A stretch of DNA of 64,000 nucleotides, taken from contig CM073893.1 of the NCBI GenBank assembly GCA_037176705.1, forward strand, positions 18,910,074 to 18,974,073. The letters run 5' to 3'. The notes under the pieces were generated by a model, which did no database searches, was not told where the DNA came from, and saw only the letters and a list, made by a program, of their open reading frames with translations. This document shows positions 57,190-64,000 of the stretch, piece after piece (the first letter of the stretch is position 1; every line of letters begins with the position of its first letter). The position numbers and the translations under genes were made by a program. The stretch comes from Molossus alvarezi. Taxonomy: Eukaryota > Chordata > Mammalia > Chiroptera > Molossidae.

Positions 57190-57545
57190 GGCTGCTGTAA
57201 AAATATAAAACTCCAAAATGTAGTGGCCTGAGGACTCCAAAATGTAGTTCTTACGTAACAGAGCAGATTGCAGGTTCCATGCCGGTCAGTGGTAGCTCTA
57301 CTCCATGCCGTCATGTAGGGGCTCAGGCTGACCGAGGTTCTGCCGTATTAAACACATGGCTGTAAGTTACCTTAGTCATCTTTGCTCCCATCAGTGGGAA
57401 TGAAGGAATGTGCACGGCAGTGTTTAGAGCCAGGTCTGAAAGCAGCACACGTTCTGCTCACACTCCGTTGTTAAGAACCTGTCTTGTCACACCTAGCTGC
57501 ACAGCGTCACTCACCTAGGGGCAAAGCCATGGTTTCAGCTGTTCA
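57190..57545. repeat. Probable old interspersed repeat, family not assigned
   Basis: Begins GGCTGCTGTAAAAATATAAAAC and continues GCTCTACTCCATGCCGTCATG, GGGGCTCAGGCTGACCGAGG and CTGTCTTGTCACACCTAGCTGCACAGC, a text I associate with a widespread mammalian repeat but cannot name. ACTCCAAAATGTAGT is duplicated at about 57210 and 57235. Confidence 0.4.
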
Positions 57546-58137
57546 TTCAGGTTAAATGAATGATTGAACAGGGTGCCTTTAATCTCTAATTCTTAGAGTA
57601 AGTTTTGGTTTAAATTGTGTTGCTAAAAGATAATTTATCCATTTTCCTGTCAAAAAATATTTTTCATAAAGAGCAGGGAATGAGAATCTTCTCCCCAAAG
57701 ATTCAGGACTTAGTCTGTTTTTTTTTTTTTTTTTTAGCTTTGTATCAACCATATTGATTCACTTTGTTATTATGCTCTAAGTTTCCATTTCTAAGCAAGT
57801 GGCACCTATTATTTATAGGTCAGAAAAATAGTTGACATTCAATCTTGTCTCTGGGGTGCAGCTAATGAACTGTAAGACTGATTCACAGTGAATAAATTTG
57901 TTTTGAAACCATGGGATTCAGAAGTTTGATATTTTCCTTCTTTAAATCCCACATTGCTATCTATGTCTCCCTGCTGTTTGCCTTTTGATTTTATGGATCA
58001 TGTGAAACAAGCTCTTTGCATCCTCATCTTCACCCTTTTCTTCCTCTCTCCTCATGTAAAGGGGTAACTTGTTAAACACTGATTACAGTCCCAAGAATTA
58101 AGTGAGACTTGTTTTCTTCTGGTGATGGTCATATAAA
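57546..58137. other. Non-coding sequence, nothing recognised
   Basis: AT-rich with a T-run at 57718-57736. No element identified. Confidence 0.55.
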
Positions 58138-58225
58138 TTTCTTCTAATCAAGGATAAGTCACAGGTCCTTAAACAACTTATCCTTCTCATCCCATCTAAA
58201 ATATTCTGATGACAGAAATGTGTCT
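58138..58225. repeat. Local duplication, copy 2
   Basis: TTCTAATCAAGGATAAGTCAC, then TTAAACAACTTATCC and TATTCTGATGACAGAAATG, diverged from 56345-56435 by scattered substitutions and small indels. Confidence 0.7.
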
Positions 58226-60044
58226 TGCATCCGACCATATTTTCTGATGATAAAATAGAGGGAACGGGTTAAGAGTTTGAAATTCTGAGTCAGGAGAGTA
58301 GGAGTGATGGAATAATAACCTTGAGACTTTAAGAGTTAAGTTAGGAAAAATTAAATATTATGAACAATGTTTTGAAAGCTAATTAGTATCTCAGAGGACA
58401 GGTAGGAAAGGAGCCAGACTCTGAAGTACATGGTTCAAACAAATGGAAAAGTGCTAAGAGTGGGTAATCCAACACTCCAGTACCTGTCGAGTCTTGTACT
58501 CCTTCTCAACACAACCCTCTCCATTATTCACGTACTCTCTTTCTCCTTCTCCATTCCCTGACTTCCTTGCCTGTTTCTCTTTCACCGAGTTTCCCTGGTA
58601 CCATCCTCAACTATTTATACATCTTTCTAACACCTTAAGATGGCCAAAAAATGAAATGGAACAATCTAAAATACATACATTTATACACAATGTCTTAAGA
58701 ACTTAATGTCAATGCCCATGTTAGGTCCTGGGTGTCCAGAGATGGACAAGATGAACTTCTTGATCTCAAGTAGCTCACAGTCTGTTTGGTTAGATACTTC
58801 AGCTTTTTTAAAGTAAAAAGGCCAGAAAAGGTAATGTTGCCAGGAAGAATCAGGGAAGTTATCCAAAAGCAGGAGATGTGTGGACTTGGGTCTTAAAAGA
58901 TAAGTAGGATTTTGCCGGGTAGAGGAAGAAACTTTTAGGCAGGAGAAACTTAAAAAAAGAAGTGTTGCTACAAAATGAATGACATCAAGAATTATCAAAG
59001 AGAAAGTATTTCTTCTTTATCTATCTGACCCTGACTAACGATGTCAAAATAAGCTTTTCCTATCCAGATCTAAGTTAGCTAGAGTTCCCATCACTTGAGA
59101 ACACAACTGAACAATAAGTGAACACGGGTCTCTGAGCAGCCAAAAGTTTTGTTTCAAAATTTCTCTGCTTATTGAAGAACCGTTCAGTCAGAGCCTCTTT
59201 CTTAATATTATAGACATCATTCTAACAAAGTAAAACTGAGGCAGCCATGTAGGATGGGAGCAGGGAAAGACTTTAGGGTCTGAGGCCCTTTCAGACAGGC
59301 TTACTAGGAGCTGGAAGTAGCAGCGGCTAGAACGCTGAGAGTATGCACGAAGTCAGAACCACTAGCAGTAGGCTCAGCATGAAGCTTGCCAGTCAGCGTT
59401 GTCCAGGAACGCTGAGAAGGCAAAGGAGTTGGCACGCCATGGTCAGATCCGCGCAGTTAACTAATTGCATTGGTGCTCATAATGCTGCTAATGGGCCATT
59501 TACAAAGGAGATGAAATTCAGTTGTGTGTGCTGTCTTAGAAAGCAGTTTATAATTAATTTCAGAAAGATTGCCACCTAAAGTAGTGAAAATTTTCTTTTG
59601 AAAGGTGCTGCTATAACCCAAATTAGTCTGCTATCCAGCCCCATAATTCTTTGCAAAGTTTTATGGTTTTACTAAATATTACTTAAAAACATTAGGATGT
59701 ACTTACATTTTGCCTTTTGAAAAAACTTACAATAATTTTTGAAACTGTATTTACTTCTTAACTCAAATAATTAACTTGGCAGGGCGAGGAAAGATATGGG
59801 CACCCGAGCCTTCTTCCTGCTCTCTGAGCCATTTCCGAGCTTGTGGTAGTGGGCACAGAGGCGAGCTAGGGTATGTTGCATAGGAGCGGGGCAGTGTTCC
59901 AGGGGAAGGATCACGTTAAACCAGATAGTTCTCTATTTAATTTTAAATAAAAATTTAAAGCATTTTCAAAGCCCTGTTTGAAATTGACTACCATTTGTTT
60001 ACATTAAAGAATCATGGGCAATGTGAAAGATGCTGGCAAGCAGC
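58226..60044. other. Non-coding sequence, nothing recognised
   Basis: Unique-looking. ORFs at 58494-58706, 58681-58998 and 59343-59579 have no domains. 59780-59920 is GC-richer but shows no promoter motif that I can defend. Confidence 0.5.
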
Positions 60045-60255
60045 ATCTTTTTTGGGGGGGAGGGTGCATCTTGTTAGAATGCAGATTCTGCTTCTGTAGG
60101 GCTGGGTGGGGCTGGAGGTTCTAACAAACCTCCAGGTGATGCTGCTGCCTCAGGCGATGAAGCTGGACCTCAGTCTGAGTGGAAAGGGCCTAGAGCAGTG
60201 TTTCTCAGAGTGGTTTTTGCATTTCTAACGAGCTTCCAGTAACATTAGTTCTACT
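60045..60255. repeat. MER5A-like hAT MITE
   Basis: GTTAGAATGCAGATTCTGC, CCAGGTGATGCTGCTGCC, and AGAGCAGTGTTTCTCAGAG with GCATTTCTAACGAGCTTCC are MER5A-type segments, somewhat rearranged. Confidence 0.5.
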
Positions 60256-60378
60256 TTGACCAGTGAGAGTTCAGAGCACCATATAAAGCTTCATTTTTAA
60301 AGGCAACTGTGAGTAGAGTGTCTTGAATTACAATGAATCACGGAAGTCTTAGCATAGCCCCTTCTGAACATGCTGCCG

Positions 60379-60590
60379 CAGACCAGAGCCTCCTTTACCA
60401 CCTCTTTCTGGATTCTTCTTCAGTGCTCAGTCTCTTATGTTGACTAATTTAGGGCCATGCAACAAATATTTATTTATCACTTTGTGGGAGAAACATGCAG
60501 GAAAGTGCAGAGAAGGAAAGGACATTTTCTTGTCCCTCAAAAAGTCTGGTGGGGAGAGAAGGATATTCACAGAGAATGCAGGTCAAGGTA
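60379..60590. repeat. Diverged duplicated segment, copy A
   Basis: AGACCAGAGCCTCCTTTACC, GGATTCTTCTTCAGTGCTCAGTCTC, TTGACTAA, CATGCAAC, GGGAGAAACATGCAGG and GATATTCACAG align in order with 63383-63602. The middle contains an ACAAATATTTATT ancient-repeat segment; the 5' 60 bases do not belong to that segment as I know it. Confidence 0.72.
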
Positions 60591-60599
60591 TAAGGTGAA

Positions 60600-61204
60600 G
60601 AGTGTGAAAATGCTATTGCTGTGGTTGGTGGAGTGAGATGATTTTCCCTCAGGCAGTCAGTGGCTGAGAGATTGAGTCAAAGAAGATTTTGTGAAGAAAG
60701 AGTGTTGAAGCTGAGATTTGAAGATAAATATGATTTCAACAAGGGAAAATGGCAAGGAAATCTCTTCTAGGTAAGCAGAACAGTAAGTTTGAAAGCATAA
60801 GGTAAAGAAAGCAAAAGGCAGGTTTCAAAAATCTGGTTCTGAGGTGCCCAAGGATTGGGAGGGATGTCCTTGGGAAGAAAATGGGGAAAGGTAGGCTGGG
60901 GCCAGGTCACTGAGACTCTTCAATGCATGTTCAGGGCATCACATGTGGACAGTGAGGTGGGGAGGACCAGCTTGTGATTCCTGCGTTATATCCAGTGCCG
61001 CAGCCCAAAGTGGAAAAGCATCTGCTCTTTCTGCATGACCGAGGAAAGGAGTGGAGAGCGAGAGGTTCTGCAGCAAGGAAACATTCTCGAGAGCCTGCCT
61101 CTCATCCTTGGAGGTGATCGTGACAGGGGCACACGGCAGAAGCACCAGTGGTCTGGGTGACTCAGTATGGCCCGTGCTTGGCAGGCATGAAGCCCCTTCT
61201 CCAC
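60600..61204. other. Non-coding sequence, nothing recognised
   Basis: Purine-rich to GC-balanced unique DNA bordering the MITE. Minus-strand ORFs here (60939-61340, 60986-61558) run through the MITE's inverted repeats and have no domain. Confidence 0.5.
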
Positions 61205-61206
61205 TA

Positions 61207-61518
61207 CAGTGATACCTCGGTTCTCGAACATAATTCGTTCCAGGAGGACGGTCGAGAACCGAATTTGTTCGAGAACCGAAGCAATGAAACCCAATAGGAA
61301 AGCGTGACTCCACAAAGCGTGACTCTCTCTCTGCACGCACACTGATGACGCCAGCAAGGCGCGCTGGGCCGAATGAACGCCATTCGGCTCAACTCGGCTC
61401 ATCTCGGAAGTTCGAGTTCCAAATATTTGTTCGGATTCCGAGACAAATTTTCTCGAATCTCCTGGTCGAATACCGATTTGGTCTAAAACCGAGGCGTTCG
61501 AGAACCGAGGTATCACTG
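61207..61518. mobile_element. 312-bp palindromic MITE, Tc1/mariner (Tigger-like)
   Basis: Terminal inverted repeats are perfect over 23 bases: CAGTGATACCTCGGTTCTCG at 61207 and its complement ending at 61518. TA lies immediately outside each end (61205-61206 and 61519-61520), the target duplication of Tc1/mariner elements. The motif TTCGAGAACCGA recurs internally (about 61267-61279, a variant at 61250-61262) and at both ends, possibly as transposase-binding sites. Internal sequence is CpG-rich, unusual in this window. There is no transposase frame. It would have depended on an autonomous relative. Superfamily from termini and TA; the Tigger subgroup is my inference. Confidence 0.9.
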
Positions 61519-61520
61519 TA

Positions 61521-62320
61521 TTTGTTTCTGCCCCCGCCCCATACACACCATGGGACACACTCTAACCTCCATTCTTGAGCCCTTGGGGCACTGGTAACCT
61601 TGAAAGAACTGTTTCCAGCCCCCTGAACTAGACTAGAAATTCCTGGAAGGCATGACTCAGTTATCACGCTTCTTCTGTTTACCTCCTCAATGCAGTGGGG
61701 GACACAAAGCAGGCTTGCCTTATTAATTATACCAGCCCACTCCCCCCACCCCCAAACGACTGAATGGAGAGTATTAATATAGCAAACTATTTAATCCTTT
61801 AAAGATTCTGAAGAAGAAGAAAGCTCTACGTAGTCAAATAACTTAGATGTTTTCTTTATATTAGCATAATTGGTTACATGAATATTTTTAGCTGCTAATA
61901 AGGAACAGAAATTTCCAGAGTGCCAGTGGCTGCTTACACCCACTTCTTGGCCAATATTTTACCAGGCCCTGAGTCATATCTTTAAAATCAATTCTGTCCT
62001 TTACTGCAAAATCATTACAGGGCCAGGAGAAATGATCCTTGCTGTTTCATCAGTGGGGGTGCTGGATAATCAGGAGACATTGATACTGTGCTATGTGATA
62101 AGGATCTGAATGAAGTATGCCAACCAGAGATATGAAGAATTTGATCACATTCAACCTCAAGACTGTCTCTGAAGTGAACTCAAGAGGAAAGATGTTCTGA
62201 CATACTCTCTGTAATTTACACAATCACAAAATCTTTGTATATTCAATATTTCACAGAGTCTTTTAAATCTTTTTTCCCTCAAATAAAATGAAAATTCTAA
62301 AGATGAAACATTTGTGATAG
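61521..62320. other. Non-coding sequence, nothing recognised
   Basis: Unique-looking. No element or exon supported. Confidence 0.55.
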
Positions 62321-62336
62321 AAGAAACTGAATCTAG

Positions 62337-62552
62337 CCCGGCCAGTGTGGCTCTGTGGTTGAGCATTGACCCATGCACCAAGATGTTGCCAGTTTGATTC
62401 CTGGTCAGGGCACATGCCCAGGTTCTGGGCCCAATTTCCAGTGGAGGGTGTGCAGGAGGCAGCCAATCGATGTTCTCTCTCATCGATGTTTCTACCTCTC
62501 TCTCCTGCTCCCTTCTTCTCTCTCCAAAATCAATAAAGAAAAAATTTTTTTA
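62337..62552 (+). mobile_element. Ves-type SINE (short type) with target duplication
   Basis: Head CCCGGCCAGTGTGGCTCTG, GTTTGATTCCTGGTCAGGG, GGCAGCCAATCGATGTTC, CT tract, AATCAATAAAGAAAAA. AAGAAACTGAATCTAG (62321-62336) and AAGAAATTGAATCTAG (62553-62568) differ at one base. Confidence 0.96.
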
Positions 62553-62698
62553 AAGAAATTGAATCTAGGTATTAAATGATGTCAATTTATTGCCAACTTT
62601 TGGTGCTATCTTCCTTGCTTTAATAAAAACAAAATCTGAGTTCAAGACAATGAGAGAGAGAAAATATTTATCATGTAATCGGAAAAAGTACAGAACTG

Positions 62699-62940
62699 CT
62701 CTAGCCTGTTTGGCTGGGCAGTTAGAGTGGCTGCCCTGAGAGCAATGAGTCTCGGGTTCGGTTCCGGTCGAGGGCATGTACCTAGGTTTTGGTTTGTCTC
62801 CAGCCCTGGTCGGTAGTGTGGGAGGCAACCAGTCAGTGTGTCTCTCTCACATCAATGTTTCTCTCTCCTTCTCTCCCTCCTTCTCTATCTGAAGACAAAT
62901 AGAAAAATATCCTCAGGTGAGGATTAAAAAAAAGAAAAAG
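62699..62940 (+). mobile_element. Ves-type SINE (long type) with target duplication
   Basis: Head CTCTAGCCTGTTTGGCTGGGC, GGGTTCGGTTCCGGTCGAGG, CACATCAATGTTTCTCTC, TATCTGAAGACAAATAG and ATCCTCAGGTGAGGATTAA. AAAAAGTACAGAACTG (62683-62698) and AAAAAGTGCAGAACTG (62941-62956) differ at one base. Confidence 0.96.
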
Positions 62941-62956
62941 AAAAAGTGCAGAACTG

Positions 62957-63382
62957 AGAAGACCCCAGTAGGCAAATTTCACTATTCTTACCATCTCACA
63001 CAAGCCAAAGAATATAAGACTATGGCACCCAGAATGAAGAGAATTCAAGAGCTGTGGGGGTGAAAATGAGTTCATTAAAAAAAAAATCTTTTCCTGGAGA
63101 CTCTGAATGTGATGCATTTAGCAGAAACCCTAACCAAGGGGTCCCCTCCTTGCTTATTTGCATATCCTCAGTCTTGGTCACCAATTCCCAGGTCCAGTAT
63201 GTCACAACCAGGTTGGAAGTGCCAAATGACACAAAGCCTGATGCTTTAAATAAAAACCTGCTTCTGGCCTCTTAGTTAAGGGGTAGTTTGGGGCTGGTAG
63301 AATCAGACCCTCTGTGCCTGGGGTCAGATCATGACTCCCTCAGCCCATCGGATTTTCATGCTGTTTGCACTGTGAATTACTA
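62957..63382. other. Non-coding sequence, nothing recognised
   Basis: Unique-looking. No element or exon supported. Confidence 0.5.
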
Positions 63383-63602
63383 AGACCAGAATCTCCTTTA
63401 CCACTGCTTTTAGGATTATTCTCTATAGCTCAGTCTCATGCCTTGACTAACTTCAGCTCATGCAACCGGTATTCATTTAGTACTCTATGGGACACGCATG
63501 CTAGAGGGTAACTGTGAACAAAGATGACTCAGGCTTTTTTTTTTGCCCTTTAGTGTGTTTAGAGGGGAGAGTAAAATATTCACAGTAAATTCAGTGCAGA
63601 TA
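63383..63602. repeat. Diverged duplicated segment, copy B
   Basis: AGACCAGAATCTCCTTTACC, GGATTATTCTCTATAGCTCAGTCTC, TTGACTAA, CATGCAAC, GGGACACGCATGCTAG and ATATTCACAG align with 60379-60590, 3.0 kb away in the same orientation. Confidence 0.72.
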
Positions 63603-63849
63603 CCTCTGTAATACACCTTCATACCAGATGTATTCTCTCTTACTGGGCAGTAGCCTATTAAGTATGCAGAAGGGAATATTTTCCCATTAGGGTGTGGACC
63701 CTGAGAAAGAGGGTACCTACCAAGAAGGATTCCTGCTGGCTAACTGGGCTCAAATTTGAAAGCAGAGCCTTGCAGCTATTTATAAGCAGGGGCCTCTCAT
63801 CGTGCAAACCACACTTTAAGGAGAAACCTGCACTAAATTGCCTGCCGGC
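63603..63849. other. Non-coding sequence, nothing recognised
   Basis: Contains a TATTTATAAG near 63778 with no supporting upstream elements. Short ORF 63692-63883 has no domain. Confidence 0.45.
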
Positions 63850-63940
63850 ACTGTGTTCCTGTCATCTGAGCCAGCCCTTATAAAGGAGTTGCAGGAATTG
63901 CATATCAACCAATAGGATTGAGGCTTTCCCTGTCCAATCA
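63850..63940 (-). promoter_or_regulatory. Promoter-like motif cluster (speculative)
   Basis: On the minus strand, two inverted CCAAT boxes (plus-strand CCAAT at 63934-63938 and 63909-63913) precede an octamer-like ATGCAATTCC (about 63893-63902) and a TATA-like CCTTTATAAGG (63876-63886). If used, transcription would begin near 63850 leftwards. Spacing is typical of a TATA promoter, but no exon follows and such motifs arise by chance in AT-rich DNA. CCTTATAAAGG also resembles a CArG box with one extra A/T. Confidence 0.2.
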
Positions 63941-64000
63941 GAGCTATCCAGCTATATCCCACTAGCATCTTCACTGATCAACCAAAACAGCTCCATTCTA

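Noticed and set aside
60939..61667. Minus-strand ORFs of 92-190 codons across 61 kb; possible novel gene
   Set aside because: They cross the terminal inverted repeats of the MITE, several frames overlap, and their text is the translated palindrome. No domain.
1..64000. CRISPR arrays, bacterial operons, insertion sequences
   Set aside because: The window is mammalian. Regularly spaced repeats are SINEs and microsatellites, with no spacer structure.
1..64000. Helitron or piggyBac elements, expected in some vespertilionid bats
   Set aside because: I saw no convincing Helitron termini (5'-TC, 3' hairpin-CTAG) or piggyBac TTAA-flanked inverted repeats. Absence in 64 kb does not settle the bat family.

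Overview
The window is a stretch of mammalian nuclear DNA, almost certainly from a bat of the Yangochiroptera. The main evidence is about 28 copies of a tRNA-derived SINE whose head reads GCCCTGGCCGGTTTGGCTCA and whose middle carries a GA/CT-rich tract and the conserved ATCGATGTTTC segment. This is the Ves-type SINE of bats. A young L1 lineage, a small DNA-transposon MITE, and older mammalian repeats (MIR, L2, MaLR LTRs, MER1/MER5-type hAT elements, old L1) complete the picture. The base composition is AT-rich. I found no host protein-coding exon, rRNA gene, genuine tRNA gene or CRISPR array. The window reads as intergenic or intronic sequence shaped by retrotransposition.

Layout. 1-1352: 3' part of an L1 on the plus strand, running off the left edge. 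2.3-18 kb: SINEs spaced through AT-rich unique DNA, with a 5'-truncated L1 (11618-12534) and an L2 tail (14580-15240). 18-24 kb: mostly unique, with a MIR, a (CA)n tract and a hAT MITE. 24296-26358: a three-level nest (MIR, then a MaLR LTR, then a young L1). 26.8-31 kb: old L1 remnants, a SINE and unique sequence. 31080-38096: an old L1 cut by a full-length young L1 (31799-37587, minus strand), followed by two SINEs at the old L1's 3' end. 38-46 kb: L2, old L1 and SINEs, ending in a cluster where one target sequence appears three times. 46-52 kb: a MaLR LTR, and a MIR split by a hAT element and a SINE. 52500-54777: two young L1 pieces facing tail to tail, one carrying a SINE. 55-64 kb: MIRs, SINEs, two pairs of diverged local duplications, and a 312-bp palindromic MITE with TA target duplications.

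The only intact protein-coding unit is the ORF1 of the full-length L1 (293 codons from its ATG). Its ORF2 is one continuous 1275-codon frame except for a single in-frame TGA after the reverse transcriptase domain. The L1s would have supplied the enzymes that mobilised the SINEs: many SINE and L1 copies here have matched 10-17 bp target-site duplications and A-tails, as target-primed insertion predicts. I did not find a new gene system. The items most worth a second look are the near-intact L1, the reused insertion site at 45.6-46.0 kb, two SINE 'head-only' retrocopies, the MITE, and the unexplained local duplications near the right end.
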